Translations under genes and position numbers: made by a program
Notes under the pieces: model-generated
Database searches by the model: none
The model's input: the letters and a program-made list of their open reading frames with translations, nothing else
Told to the model about the DNA's origin: nothing
Source of the DNA: Amoebidium appalachense
Lineage: Eukaryota; Ichthyosporea
Assembly: GCA_963693365.1 (NCBI GenBank)
Contig: CAVNZM010000003.1
Location: 8,432,001 to 8,496,000, forward strand
Length of the DNA: 64,000 nucleotides
Direction of reading: 5' to 3'
Shown: piece by piece, positions 1 through 13,224 of the stretch
Layout: the number at the start of each line of letters is the position of its first letter
Position numbering within the stretch: position 1 is the first letter of the stretch

Positions 1-257
1 GTGAAGAGTGGGGAAGAGTTTGGGGGGGGGGGGGGGTGAACAGTGGGGAAGAGTTTGGGGGGGGGGGGGTGAACAGTGGGGAAGAGTTTGGGGGGGGGGG
101 GGGGGGTGAACAGTGGGGAAGAGTTTGGGGGGGGGGGGGGGGGGTGAACAGTGGGGAAGAGTTTGGGGGGGGGGGGGGGGTGAACAGTGGGGAAGAGTTT
201 GGGGGGGGGGAGGGGGGTGAACAGTGGGGAAGAGTTTGGGGGGGGGGGGGGGGGGAG
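1..257. repeat. G-run minisatellite at window edge
   Basis: About seven tandem copies of a roughly 33-bp unit (GTGAACAGTGGGGAAGAGTTT followed by a run of 10-16 G). The apparent reading frames across it come from the repeat and are not credible proteins. G-rich material continues to about 510. Confidence 0.9.
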
Positions 258-840
258 GGGAGGAAGGGGGAGGGGGAGAGGGGGGAGGAAGGGGGGAGAA
301 TGGGATGTGGTGGATGGTTACAGCGACAAAATGCCCACGTCTAATGACGAACCTATGACAAGTCTATGCAAGAGCCCAGGGGGAAGGGGGCGAGGGGGGA
401 GAGGGGGAGAGGGCAGAGGAGAAGAGAAGGGGAGGGGGGGGCGGGGGGGGGGGGGGGGGGGGGGAGGGGGGGGAGCGGGGGGAGAGGGAGGGAGGAAGGT
501 GGTATATCATCCAACCTGACTGTTTGCGCTCTGGTGCCCCAGGAACAGCGGATGGAAGGCCACATGCTGTAAGATGGTATATGTGAGTGGTGGGCTAAAA
601 ATTGTTCTTGGTGTGGGTGGTAAACGCAGAAGCAACAACAGGAATAGTAACTCTGTGCTTCTGAGTGCAAGGGTGCCGAATTATGGAACTAAAACGTGCA
701 GACAGATGTGTAGGGTGATTGAGCGAATATCTCGGTTTGTCTAACGATCAGACTTAAGTGTTCGTGTGCAAGATTGGGCGTTAGAAACAACATGAGAAGA
801 ATTTTATGCGCTGAAACGGCAAGAGCTGATCTTATGATAT

Positions 841-905
841 TACACGCAGACACACGCACACACACGTACGCGCGGACACACACACACACACACGCACGCA
901 CGCAC

Positions 906-941
<36 letters not shown>

Positions 942-1170
942 GCACACGCACACACACACACACACACACGCACGCATACGCACACACGCACACGCACACA
1001 CAGACACGCACGCGTGGACGCACACACGTACGAACACACGGACACGCGCGGGCGCACAAACACACACGGCACAAACAGACATATCCGCATTAAGACACAC
1101 ACACACCGTGACATCAACACACCCACTCACCCCAACCACTCACCCACACACCCACACATACACACATTGG
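841..1170. repeat. (CA)n-rich microsatellite
   Basis: Impure CA repeat with scattered CG steps. No gene is visible between 511 and 2724 apart from this and the two tracts listed next. Confidence 0.9.
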
Positions 1171-1295
1171 CTTAAGCAGGTTGATAATCAGCAACGGAAT
1201 CCTGGCAACATGTCAATAATTCCTGCAACTTACTTCCTGAACTCTTTCTTTGAGGAGACTTGGTTGTAGCCTTGTTAGTTCCCGCGGCCATCTCT

Positions 1296-1399
<104 letters not shown>

Positions 1400-1646
1400 C
1401 ATGCTCGTGCGAACATGTATGCAGTTCTTGTTATGTACAAGGCCGGAAGCGGCATAGTAAGCTATAGATAGCTAAAGAATTTCTGCACGAAAGTCAGGTT
1501 TACGGACACTGGGCTTGAAAGGGGACGGCTTAGATCACATTTACTGTACCATCCCGAATTCGACAAAAACCGAGACCACACAGCCCAGGAAGATCAAACA
1601 GAGCAAAAAAAGAAAGAAGAAACCCAGGTAGGCATATAGTTGGTAT

Positions 1647-1756
1647 TGGGGGGGGGGGGGGGGAGGGGCGGAGGGGGGGGGGGGGGGGGAGGGGGGCAGC
1701 AGCAGATTGCGGGCACGCTCATCTGCGTGCATGTTTGTGCTTGTGTGTTTGTGTAT

Positions 1757-1814
<58 letters not shown>

Positions 1815-2033
1815 GTGCGCACGCGTGTCGAATCCCCCCCCCCCCCCCCCCCCCCCCCCCCCACCCCGCCCCCCCCCCCCCCCCCCCCCCCCACCATGAC
1901 CACCACCACCAAAAAAAAAAAAAAAAAAAAAAAAAAAGCAACCCCCCCCCCCCCCCTCCTCCCCTCCCCCCAAAAAGGACCCCCCCCACCCTCTTTTTTT
2001 TTTTTTTTTTTTTTTTTGGGGGGGGGGGGGGGA
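1647..2033. repeat. Composite G / GT / C / A / C / T / G homopolymer block
   Basis: Successive poly-G, (GT)n, poly-C, poly-A, poly-C, poly-T and poly-G tracts. From about 1840 to 2033 the order C-A-C...T-G is partly inverted-repeat-like and could fold. No coding content seen. The following 2034-2724 is ordinary sequence with a G-rich stretch at 2560-2590 and a GGGT repeat at 2665-2720; I see no gene in it. Confidence 0.85.
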
Positions 2034-2724
2034 GACACTAACCCCCCTTTGACCGCTGGCGATGAGGGATGTTTGTTTGGCTCTGTTGTGGCTTATCTCT
2101 CTTGTTCAACCGATCCAACAGAACTGCCGGAGAGATGCCTGTGTTAATAAACCACCAGTACGAGTGTATTTCATGATTCACATCATACGGTATAAATTTG
2201 CATTTAAGTAAACAGGTTTTTTAAACAATTACTTCAAGCGCGAGTTCAAGAAGAAGAGCAGCACGTGCACAGGGTGGCTCAAAGCGGGTTTTTGCTCCAC
2301 AATTCCCGAACCTTTTTAAATAAGGTGAATGGACATGTAGTGTGTCGGGTGAAGTTGTGCGCTCTACCAATTTGACACTTCCAAAACACAGAAGCTATAA
2401 GCTTAAGTGCAAGGGCCACAGCAACAGCATCATATGAGAGACAGATATCGGATGCCTTTCCAATGCTCGTGCGCTGAACCATTCAAAATACCGAGGCGAA
2501 CGAGCTGGGAGGTGAACAACAAGAACGGAAATGAAACAAGTACAGAGTGCGAGACTTTTGGGGCGGGGGAGGGGGGGGGGGGGGGGGTAGAATGTGTTAT
2601 GGATTACGGATTACACGTTCCTAACGGACATCATAATGCAGATGGGAGGTGTGTGTATGTGTGTGTGGGTGGGTGGGTGGGTGGGTGGGTGGGTGGGGGG
2701 GGGGGAGGGGGGGGGGGGATATAC

Positions 2725-2915
2725 CGCTGAGAAGGATGGCAGCGTCATCTATCTCCGTTGCAGATGTGCCATTGTGGTGTGTGTTTGCAGCCAAAACCTC
2801 ATCAACAAGCAGCTCAAAATCATCCACCAGTCCGTCTGTCAAATATGGTTATTAACTGGATGCTCCTCGCTTACTGTAACAGTGACATGACTCTCCCCTC
2901 CTTTTTTTTTCTTTT

Positions 2916-2969
<54 letters not shown>

Positions 2970-3112
2970 TTACGGTGCACCCAGCAAAATACAGACCTTT
3001 GCTTATCATGTTAGCCTAGTCATTATTCCCAGCTCCAGCCTCTCTCCCCATCCCCCCCCCTCCCCCCCCCCCCCCCTTCTCTCTCCCCCCCCCCCCCTCC
3101 CCCTCTCTGTCT

Positions 3113-3145
<33 letters not shown>

Positions 3146-3523
3146 CGCCGCCTTTCATACTCGCATTTTTGACTAAATATAATTCACCGTGTAGGCAGAT
3201 ATGGAGACCTTATTTTTTAGGTGAGCCACTGATGATTCCAGAAAACTCAAGGGAAAGCGTTCCGGCGATAGCGGGTAGCATTCATAATGCTCGTAGTGCA
3301 TGGGAATTTCAGCCCAAATTCTATGATTAGATTTGCTCCCAAGCCCTGAGTTAAACGAGTACGTGTAGGGTTTTGCTATACACAGAGTTGGATTTAGGAC
3401 TTCGAACACCGGCTCAAGTGTTAATTATTAGAGCTTTTTGACTTCAAAAACGCTGATACCTGTTGGGGCATTACTCAGCTGCAATCCACTCAGCTTTCGC
3501 TCCAGAAAGTCAAGGTGCTCCAT
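2725..3523 (-). CDS. Two consecutive exons of an unrecognised minus-strand gene (partial)
   Basis: Read on the minus strand, exon 3523-3460 follows an acceptor ctttctacag and begins with ATG. It encodes a charged, helix-prone segment (MEHLDFLERKLSGLQLSNAPT) and ends at a good donor (ACAG|gtatca). The next exon, 2835-2725, follows tttgacag and ends at CAGCG|gtatat. The phases fit (1 into 2) and give an open acidic continuation (DGLVDDFELLVDEVL...) of 36 more residues. The ATG may be the true start, with an untranslated exon upstream, or an internal Met. Downstream exons below 2724 were not found. The donor at 2724 is followed within 6 nt by a sense-strand poly-C run, as in the other host introns here. 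The acidic coiled-coil look resembles small subunits of cytoskeletal complexes, but I do not recognise the family. The exon calls rest on splice-site and phase agreement only. Confidence 0.55.
2902..3143. repeat. T/G and C homopolymer tracts inside the minus-strand gene intron
   Basis: Poly-T then a poly-G run of about 40 (2902-2968) and poly-C/CT tracts (3050-3143), lying in the intron between the two exons at 2835 and 3460. Confidence 0.85.
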
Positions 3524-3659
3524 CTGTAGAAAGAAACCGAAATGTGAGCCTGTGTATTTGATAGCATGCGCCCTTGTGTGATTTTCTCTTGCCGATTTCC
3601 TGCTTTGCACACCAAATAGTACCTATCGTATGCCTGTCAATGACCCAAACGGTTGTGTT

Positions 3660-3702
<43 letters not shown>

Positions 3703-5901
3703 CACTCCCCCTATCCCCTCAGATGCACCCCCTTCCAAAAAAAAAAAAAAAAAAAAAAAAAAAACTTCCTATGGCTTCACATTCATGCGACGAACTTTAA
3801 GCAACCGTACGAGTGTTCAAAGCAAGATTGGACTGGAGTTTTTACTGTTCATATATATGCGTGAATAGAGGCTTTGGGCTTTAGGTCGTCTATGTTATCT
3901 GAGATAGAAATGGTGGCACGGGTTTGAGTCTTTTATATTCCCCCCCCCCCTTTTTTTTCCCCCGGTGTTCCATTGAATAAACAAGGCTGGGGTGTCAATA
4001 GTGCTACTGTGCTTGCCGGGAGCTTGCGCTCATGTCCAAAACACCTGTGTGTTAATTTTCAAAACCATTATGCGTGGACGTGCAAATATATTCCTACTTG
4101 TATAAAGGCTTTTTTATTTATAATAATGTATCTAGCTCCGTTCTAGCAAGTTTGCCACCGTCACGGGTGGCAGTCAAATACACAAATAAAGCCTTGACTG
4201 GTTACAAATAGTGAGTTGCGCATGCAGACAGAAATGCTTCGTTTGTTACAGTAGATATGTGATGGTGCAGTAAGAGAAAGAAACGAGTAGGATGACACAT
4301 CACGGATGGGAAAAAACTTGTTATCAGAAAATATGGTCCTGATGCTTCTAGCCGTCTCTAGCGAAGTTACTCGTGTTCGTTTACGCTCACGCTCACTCCT
4401 GACCAGGAGACGGAGAGCATTAGCTACATGCAGTAGTTCACTTGTGGGGCCATGGTCGAACTAGGAGGTGTGGATGTGACATCAGCTATGAAAATACCTT
4501 TAGCTCGAGTTTAAATATTAGCGGTAGATCAACCAGGTGAACTATGACAGTACCAATGCTGCAAACAGACACATCACCAGTGTGGCTATGTCGACTCCAG
4601 ATTCCCATTCTGATCGTGAGGAGAACTAGCTGTTCATGATGCAAAGTCTGCTAAGATCTAACAAACGCAATCCGAGCGAATACACACCTTCTCCAGGAAT
4701 ATTATCAGACTCTTTATAAGACTTATTTTCTTGTCTTGTTTTCTTCTCCCCGTGCAGGCTGCCAATTCAGCACACGAGCATCAGAATAGTCGAAGCTTGA
4801 GAACGAGAAAACGAAAACTGAGCCGACTCCGACTTCGAAATTCTTGATTATGCAAGGCTGCGCATGCGGCAAATGATACAGCTGTTGAAGCATTCATGAT
4901 TGGATAAGTCGACCCAGCTGGCCTTCTTATTTGGTATCAGGTGTTCGGCATTAAATATAGCCATGCGACATTATGAACTGTAAAGAGAGTAGAGAATCAA
5001 TTTATTACAAACAAATATCAAATAACACTGTGCTTTATGGAATGTAATAACCAGAATTGAACGGAGGTGACCCTGGGTGGGCTAGGACCGGCCGCAGTGC
5101 GATAGGATAAATATCAGGCATTGCTAGGTCTCGGCATATCATTGGCTAAGAAAGCATCATGCTGCCGCACTACTTTCTACCTACAGTCCATTGTCCTTAT
5201 TTAGCTAGTTTGAGTTGTAAGAGGATGGAAAAATAAAAATACTTGTATTTTCCTACTGAAGAGGTAAGTAAGGAACTACAATGTGAAGCAGTAGAGGTGT
5301 GGCTCCATGACTCTGCAGTCAAATTCACCATACAGAATGACAGAGTACCTATTTATAGAAAGCTATCCTTACCAAAATGCTATTTATAGTCCATGCGGGC
5401 CAAGCCTCATGAGCCAAATGGTCGGGCCACGCGACCCAGCTGGCTGCGCCGGGTTGTGCACGCGCGCGCTTTACCGTCACACACACACAAAAAGGGAGGG
5501 AGAGCTTTAGAAAGGGAGAGACAGGGGAGATACGCACCTGTAGCGTGAAGCTAGGGCTCTTTTAGGAACGTGCACGCACGACGAAGCTCTAGGAAATTCT
5601 GGTTATGCTCGTACACCGTACGCTCGATCCTTTTCCTGTTGAGCTTTGTTGTCAAAAAAACTACCTAGTCCACTTCTGAAGTTTCGATCTGTAGTTTACA
5701 TAAACAAACAAGTGGAATTAGTGAGCTGTAGACGCTGTATTCGCTGAACCGGTACTATCAGTTTCGTCGTGTTCTTCGTCGGGCAGTTGTAAGCACATAT
5801 TTTCGCGTTCTTCCAACGCCCAGAGCCAAATTACTCCCCATCGCAAGCCCGTTTATTTTGCATACACTGAAAGGAGGCACCGAGAGGAGATAACCTTCAC
5901 G
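3524..5901. other. Intergenic region between divergent host genes
   Basis: Separates the minus-strand exons from the uL4 gene. It holds a C(n)A(n) composite tract at 3661-3764 and a short C/T tract at 3941-3963. From about 3970 to 5900 it is unusually free of homopolymers and probably contains the divergent promoters. No additional gene is apparent. Confidence 0.6.
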
Positions 5902-7291
5902 ATGTTCCAGCAGGCAAGGAGATTTTTGAGCCAACCGGCTCTACGCCAAGTGGGCCAGTCAATTTTGACTGCACGAGGGGCCTTTGCCACCACACTGAGC
6001 CAACAGTCAAGGCCTCTACTCACACAAGTAACTAGCCAGCCCCTCGCTCCCCCTCTTGACTCCCTTGACCCCTCTAACACCTTTTCACCCGTACCCACCC
6101 CGCTCTCTTCTGCTGTTTTTCTACGATAACTCTAGTGTCGTTTTTTTCTCATACACCATCTTTTTGCCTGGTTGCCGCACATGCATCCCCATATGATTAA
6201 GCTGGGTGAGAGTGCGAATAGGATGGCTACCGCACTTACTTGGTTGCGCGGCCATACACGCACACGCACGTGATGTTTAAAGCTATAAGCGCCATGTAAG
6301 TTCACACACACATCCACTAGGCACCCAGAACACATAGTCGTAGGGGTTGTTACACTGGACTGTTCTGTTTTCTCTACGAGTGTATGTACCAAGAAAGAAG
6401 ACACTTGTATGCCTTAGACCTTTAGAAAGCACGAGCCGCACAGCTACATGCGGGCGGAAGCAGGCATGGGTGCAATTACACTGGTTCTTTCGACACCTTA
6501 CGCCTGTGTGCAAGTGTGCGCACAACACAATTTAGTACACTTGCTATGACCCACCCAACATGTGTTAAATGCGCACACACATACACACCTGGCCGCTCAA
6601 CACCTTTTGTGGCCCACATATTGTAAAGCTGAAGAGCTTCGAGACTTCGTTCTGTGCATCCTATTATCGTACTTATGCCCCTTCTAACACCCCCCTCCCC
6701 CCCCCCCCGGCCTGTTCCCCCTGTGGTGTTTTCTATTTCGACTCCGATGCCAGCCCCCCCCCCCTCCCCCTTCCTTCTTCGCCCCTGGGTTCTGTCGGCC
6801 CACATTCCTCCTCCGTCTCCCACTCTTCTCCCCGCAGCCAAATTCTCCCTTCATTTATTCAACCTACATTTGTTTTCTTCATCCGCAGAGACATCGCTCT
6901 GTTACAACAGTTGTCGTGTGTTGACATGCCGTATTTTTAGAAACGTACCTGCTAGTAATGCACTAACCCTTCCTGCACAGATTTTTTTCCCGATGGACAC
7001 ACACCACAGTCCCGCAATCATCTAGCCCATTTGCAGGTAACCCCCCTACCCCCCCCCCCCCCCCCCCCCTTTTTTTTATTTTTACCCCAGATCAACAGCA
7101 TCCATCCCACACCTATTCTACCCCACATGCATCCCACTACCCCTCCCCCCCCCCCCCCCCCCCCCCCCTATTCCCGTGTTGCTGTTCAAAGGGTATTCCC
7201 GTTTGTTTACGCGGAAAACACATGAATCCCCCCTGTCTATCTCTCTCCCTCCGCTATTCCCGTTATGTGTGCCTGGCGGAGTGTCTGTGCG

Positions 7292-7377
<86 letters not shown>

Positions 7378-7619
7378 GCAAAAGGAAAACACAAGTGCAG
7401 ACTGAAGATCTCCGGGGATACTTTCATGGGTAAAGAAACGGAGTCAATGCGAGATAAACGTGAATGTAGGACAGTGTAGCGACAATCATAAGTGTCATCG
7501 TCCCCGCCCCCCTCCCCCCTCCCCCCCCCCCCCCCCCCAAACACACACACACACACACACACACTTCTGCCGCCACCACCACGACCACCGACCTCTACAC
7601 ACACCCACACACATGCGTG

Positions 7620-7718
<99 letters not shown>

Positions 7719-8036
7719 CGCACAGACATGCACACGGCTCCTTCTCCCTTGCCAGCCCACCCGTTCCCCCTCACGAGTCTCTACCCAACCAAAAAAAACA
7801 CACACAGATGCACACATGTGACCACAAGCCCTGCATGCAAAATCGACCCTACGCTCTGCAATTGCATGGGCTAGCGTGGACTATGAATGGCACATGGATT
7901 ATTTTGTAACTCGATACTGACCAATATGAATGCCCCCAATAGAGCCAGACAGGCAGGCGTGGGTGACCCAACTGGACGGCACCAAAATCGGCATGACCAG
8001 TCTTAGCTCATACGTATTTGCTGCAGGTACGTAGTA

Positions 8037-8072
<36 letters not shown>

Positions 8073-8406
8073 TTTCCCTTCCCCATTATTCTAAACCCCG
8101 AGTGTATGCATCAAAACGGGGGGGGGGGGGGGGGGGGGGGTTACGTACACACTGCTTTTTGCTCTCATGTCTGTGTTGTGATTCTCGTGTCGAGTCATTA
8201 TACCTATGATGCCCCCCCCCCCCCCCCCTCCCCCCCTCCCTCCCTCCCCCCCCAAACCCCCCAAACCCCTCCCCCCACCCCCTTCCCCCCCACCCCCTCC
8301 TCCTCCACCCCTTTTTTTTTCTTCGTGTTTATGGATGTTCTTGGCCGCTGCATGCGTTTGTGTTCAAGTGTATGTTCTTATTAGGGCTTAGGGAAGGATT
8401 TCGGGA

Positions 8407-8487
<81 letters not shown>

Positions 8488-8863
8488 CCGTACAGGGAAT
8501 AAGACGAGGTATTTGCAAGAACAGTCAATGTCGCATACACCCCACGCAGGCCAACATGCATACACAAGTGGTTGCGATATTGTGAAGATTAGCCGAGGCA
8601 TTCACCCAACCCTCCCACACTTGCAATAACACACACACTGGGCCGACTACACGTGCCAGCAAACACACATGCAAACACGTACACATACACATGTACACAC
8701 AGGTACATACGTTGACACACACGTACACTCTCGGAAATGTGGGGTGGGAAGGAGGGTGTGGGGGAAAACACGGCAAAGGGGGGGGGGGGGGGGGGGGGGG
8801 AGGATGTAGAGAAGCCTTGCATTTTTCATGGTTTGTTTGCCTGGTTTCTCACATCCCCCCATC

Positions 8864-8895
<32 letters not shown>

Positions 8896-9717
8896 ACCCC
8901 CTCTCTCCCCCCTTCTCCGATGAATTGGTTGAATCTTGGGCACTGTGGGCTACTTGGGTCCTCCCGTGGGGATGGGCTCCACATTACGTTGTATTTTGCC
9001 ATAACCCTCGTTACGTTTTATGATACACATTATGTGTTTGGTAATGTCCGATCCTTCCTGCCACACATCTACCATAATCAGATTCCCGTTGGCATGTTGT
9101 CTGCTTCATTCTAACCCCCCCCCTCCCCCCCCCCCCCCCCCCATCCGCTCCCGGAACTCCCCCATCCCATCCTCTCCCCCCTCCTCTCTCTCCCCCCCTT
9201 CCCCCTCCTTTCGTTGTCTCCCTCCGCCTCCCCCCCCCCCCCCCTCCCCTTCCCCCCTGGACGGCTACAGCACCACGGACGGACATACTGCACAGAGTAG
9301 TTGTGTGGCAGTTGGCAAAGAGGAGGGCGGGCCTGGCAAGCACAAAGGGGAGAAAGTGCGTATTCTTCCCCCCCCCCCCCCCCTAGAAGCCCCGTCTCCT
9401 GAGTTCCTATCTATATTTTTCTTGCTTCTGCTTACTGCTGCAACTTTAACCCCCGGCCTTTCCCACTGCCCTTGCCTGCATAAGCAACCCTGCTCGTCTC
9501 TGATCAAGACGGGTGACCTACTCATGTTCAAGTGAAACAGTATCTGAGTTGGGTTTCGTTAACGAGGGGAATAGGTCGAAACTCGGGTACTGTGGATGAC
9601 GTGGGCCCCCCCTGAGGATGGGCTCTGCTTATTATGCATCCTCTTTATGTATGGCTTGCATTCTGCATCGTGTTATCCGTTTGTTCTTGTGTACTTCGTA
9701 CTTTTTGACGCATTCAA

Positions 9718-9753
<36 letters not shown>

Positions 9754-10903
9754 CCCTTTTCGATAGCAACTTTCTTTCCCACTTTCTCTGATCGCTTATT
9801 TCACCCCCCCCCCCCCCCCCCCCCCCCCCCCGGCCCTTTTCGATAGCAACTTTCTTTCCCACTTTCTCTGATCGCTTATTTCCCCCCCCCACCCCCCCCT
9901 CCTCCCCCCCCCCCCCCCCCCCCCCCGCCCCGCCATCTGCCATAAACCTGCACCTAAGCTGCAACCCCCTCCCCCCCCCCCCCCCCCCCCCCCTTCCCCC
10001 CTCACTCTGACCCACGCTTGCATTTCCCTAATTCTCATGTTTTGCAGCATTGGTAGTATGTGTTATGCATTTGCCCTGGTCAGATGGACGAAAGCACCCC
10101 ACAAAAGACACAAACATTGCCCGTATTTCGTGCAGACGCACACACACCTTTTTTTTTTTTTTGAAGGACTGGCACGAGCTTATGTGGCAAAACTTACCGG
10201 AAAATTTCTATGTTAGGTACGTAAGAAGCATATGGGAATGTTGGAAATACTTTCTAAGTTATGCTGACTACCCACCTATTCATTTACGTATGTGAGATGT
10301 ATCATTATCATTCTGGCCATTCACCAATACGGGAATGAATGGACAGCACCCAGTATAACTAGACATACCACCGCCTTGGCAGGTAACTTAGGGGTGACCA
10401 TCATAAATAAGTCGGACGTTGTGGAGTTAGCACCCCCGTTTTACACCAAATTCCTCTCGATTTTGCCTACGGAAACCTCAACTGACGCTATCTATGCGAT
10501 TTACCCGCACGCAGGGAAGTCAGTGGCGGTGGTAAAAAGATTTTCCCTCAAAAAGGAAGGGGCAGTGCGCGGCATGCGTCTATCCGTGCACCGCAATTTA
10601 GGAAAGGTGGGTGGTGCTGCTTTTTGGTTGGTTGTTGGGTGGGGGGGGAAGAGGGGGGGGGGGGGGGGGGGGGGGATGATGGGAAGCTGAAATAGCAGTA
10701 GGGATGGGGGAAACGGGGATTTGGGGGGATTTGGGGGGAGGGGGGGGGGGGGGGGGGGGAGAGGGGGGAAGCGAAAGAGTAAGGGGAGGGGGAGGGGAGG
10801 GGAAGGAAGTACGGGATGAGAAATCGAGGTGGAGGGCAAGTGAAGTAGCAGTCGTGGCGGAGATGTGTGTGGGGTGGGGAATTGTGTTAGGATAGAACGG
10901 GGT

Positions 10904-10964
<61 letters not shown>

Positions 10965-11262
10965 CGCGTGAGACACCGGGGAGGGGGGGAGAGGTGTGTG
11001 CATGTCTGTGTGGGGGGGGGGGGGGGGAGGGGGGAGGGGGGTGGGGAGGTCTATGATCTTGCCGCCAAGAAAGGGTGAATACATCTTTCTTGACACTGTT
11101 CCCTCTTCGCTCATGGGCACGTGTGCATGTGCAGTCCTAGCTTGCTGTCTGCACCCACCGCCCACCCTCTCAATCACACACACACACTCAACACACATGC
11201 ACGCGTTCGTCAATCGCTTCCCTAATCTCTTCCAATTCTGCTGGTTCTTTCCAAATGCCCAA

Positions 11263-11299
<37 letters not shown>

Positions 11300-11806
11300 C
11301 CCCCCTCCTCTCCCCCCAACAACAAAACACACACACATGGGATTTTTCCCAGCTTCCCCAATCAATACTGGCATCTCCGCTCTACTATGTCTTATCACAA
11401 TAAACATCATCACACGCCTGATTGGTTTTGGCATAGTTCTTTCTCTATTGGATGTGTTTATGCCGAGTCGCACTTAACATAACATTACCTTAGCTCTACG
11501 ATCCCAACACCACAACACCAACATAGATTTCCTGCACCGCGTAAATCTTACCCAATCTCTTTAGGTGGTATTGCACACGGGCCCAAACCACGCGACTACG
11601 GCTACGCTCTGCCCAAGGCCATCCGGCGTTACGGACTACGCATTGCACTGTCGATCAAGTTTGCACAGGGTGATCTGACTATTGTCGATAGACTGGTGGC
11701 AGACACACACAAGACTGGCAAGTTTGATGAGTTGATCAGAAAGGTATGATTACTTATGTAGGTTTTGGCTGTTCACATCGCTTCTGGCTTCCCCCCTCCC
11801 CCCTCT

Positions 11807-11842
<36 letters not shown>

Positions 11843-12112
11843 CCACCACCACCACCACCACACACACACACAAGCACACACAACACACACACACACCCGC
11901 CCCTCCCACCTCTCCCCCTTTCTCGGGTCGGCTGTTGAGCGTGTCTTCTATATTAGGCCTATGCTTGTGGTGTGTTTTCCTGCTGCGTGTCTAGGCAAAC
12001 GGGTGTGGGAAAGATTCGTGACGTAATGGTGCGCATGCTTTGGTGCGCATGAGGAGGGTGTGTACAGAGAGAGCCCAGAGAGAGGGTGAGAGCATACTGA
12101 TTCACTTCATCT

Positions 12113-12172
<60 letters not shown>

Positions 12173-12777
12173 CCCCCGGCTGTGATTGTGCACTGCTCCA
12201 AACCTGCTGGTTTGTTTTTCTGTTCGTCCACCCAATTCATTTTTATATTTGGGCTAAGACTTCACTAGAACTTTGAGGGGAGGTCTTTTTGAGCCTTCTT
12301 CTTGAGTCAAAACCACTATCTTACCTTAGTTTTTGTTGGATGTAGCGGGGGGCCAGCAACAGCAAGACGGTGCTCCTTGTTGGTGGGGAGGAGCTGCCAG
12401 AGAATGTGCTGAAGGCATCCCTCAATATTCCTTACTGCCAGGCTATGTCCGTCCGCGGTGGGTGTTCCAGTATTAACACGGGCCCATGTGCATGCACGTG
12501 CGTTACAAAAATGTGTGTGTGTAGGCGTGGGAAGCAGGCATACACATACAGGCAAACGTGCAAAGGCAGGTGTATGCACAGATGTATCCACTTGTCGCTT
12601 GTCAGGTCGACATTTTAAACTTTGTCCAAGTTTGGTGGCGATTGATTGTTCACAGCCAGAGATTTTGAGTTTGTTGTGGTGGCGGCAACATGTTGGTGTC
12701 TGTGGGAATCTTTCTGATAATAAATATGGGTTGCGCTTGGTGGGTGGTCGAGCGGCAGGGATGGTGGTGGTTGTGGT

Positions 12778-12864
<87 letters not shown>

Positions 12865-13224
12865 TGTGTGTGGAGGGGGGGGGGGGGGGGGGGGGAGGGG
12901 GGGGGGGGGGTGGTCTGTGTGTGTGGGTGTGGGTGTGAGTGGGTGGGTCGGGGTGGGGTAGGTGTGGTTGCGGGTGTGGGAGAGGTGAGGGGGAGAGGAG
13001 GAAGGGGGGGGGGGGGGGGGGGGGGAGGATTTGGAAATAGTATGGTGGTGGTGGTGGTGGTGTGTATGGGTGATGTTTTGGTGGAGGGAGGGAGGAGAGT
13101 GAGAACTAACACGATGTCTGTTTCAGGACTCAACACATACGACATGCTCACGTACAAGAAGGTGGTGTTGAGCCTCGATGCCGTGCGCTATCTGGAGGAG
13201 GTACTGTTTGCAGACCGCAAATAG
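5902..13224 (+). CDS. MRPL4: Mitochondrial 50S ribosomal protein uL4m, seven exons
   Basis: Exons: 5902-6027, 7957-8026, 9271-9355, 10515-10606, 11565-11743, 12346-12457, 13127-13224. All introns are GT-AG and phases agree throughout, giving 762 nt (253 aa plus stop). The first exon is Arg/Ser-rich and Asp/Glu-poor like a mitochondrial presequence. Later exons carry the uL4 signatures in order: [20 protein letters not shown], the SGGGKK...[16 protein letters not shown] loop that threads the large-subunit r[31 protein letters not shown], and a C-terminal [20 protein letters not shown]. uL4 is a core protein near the exit tunnel of the mitoribosome. Length is normal for the family. The assignment is firm. 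The exon 2 start has alternative AGs (7942, 7948), but only the one at 7956 joins in frame to residues matching uL4. Confidence 0.93.
7299..7377. repeat. (GT)n/(GC)n microsatellite in uL4 intron 1
   Basis: GT repeat interrupted by a GC block. With the CA tract at 7541-7718 and the poly-C tracts at 7040-7070 and 7147-7169 it makes up much of intron 1 (6028-7956). Confidence 0.9.
7541..7718. repeat. (CA)n microsatellite in uL4 intron 1
   Basis: Poly-C then (CA)n, interrupted near 7568-7625, with about 45 uninterrupted CA units at its end. Confidence 0.9.
8408..8485. repeat. (GT)n microsatellite in uL4 intron 2
   Basis: About 38 GT units. Intron 2 (8027-9270) also holds poly-C at 8039-8072 and 8211-8310, poly-G at 8118-8140 and 8777-8800, and poly-C at 8865-8895. 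Confidence 0.9.
9483..9740 (+). repeat. Dispersed repeat copy 1, ending in poly-C
   Basis: About 250 bp, shared at high identity with 59915-60120 and more loosely with 63044-63272. It runs from CTGCTCGTCTCTGATCAAGA through GGGTACTGTGGATGACGTGG to a terminus CGCATTCAAAAC followed by poly-C. It lies in uL4 intron 3 in sense orientation. The shape (short, dispersed, homopolymer-tailed) suggests a SINE-like retroposon; a GGTCGAAACTC stretch is loosely B-box-like. Family unknown. Confidence 0.7.
9752..9950. repeat. Tandem duplication embedded in poly-C
   Basis: The sequence CCCTTTTCGATAGCAACTTT and the 30 bases after it occur twice (about 9754 and 9834), each copy preceded by a long poly-C run. 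Lies in uL4 intron 3, apparently slippage or duplication of the poly-C tail of the neighbouring dispersed repeat. Confidence 0.8.
10890..11060. repeat. Poly-G tracts in uL4 intron 4
   Basis: An uninterrupted run of more than 50 G (about 10908-10963) followed by shorter G runs. Poly-C follows at 11265-11297 in the same intron and at 11810-11840 and 12115-12171 in intron 5. Potential quadruplex-forming DNA. Confidence 0.9.
12780..13026. repeat. (GT)n and poly-G tracts in uL4 intron 6
   Basis: GT repeat 12780-12872 followed by G-runs to about 13026. Intronic, no coding content. Confidence 0.9.

Noticed and set aside
10292-10690. 132-codon open frame
   Set aside because: Wrong frame over uL4 exon 4 (10515-10606); the uL4 frame matches the family motif.
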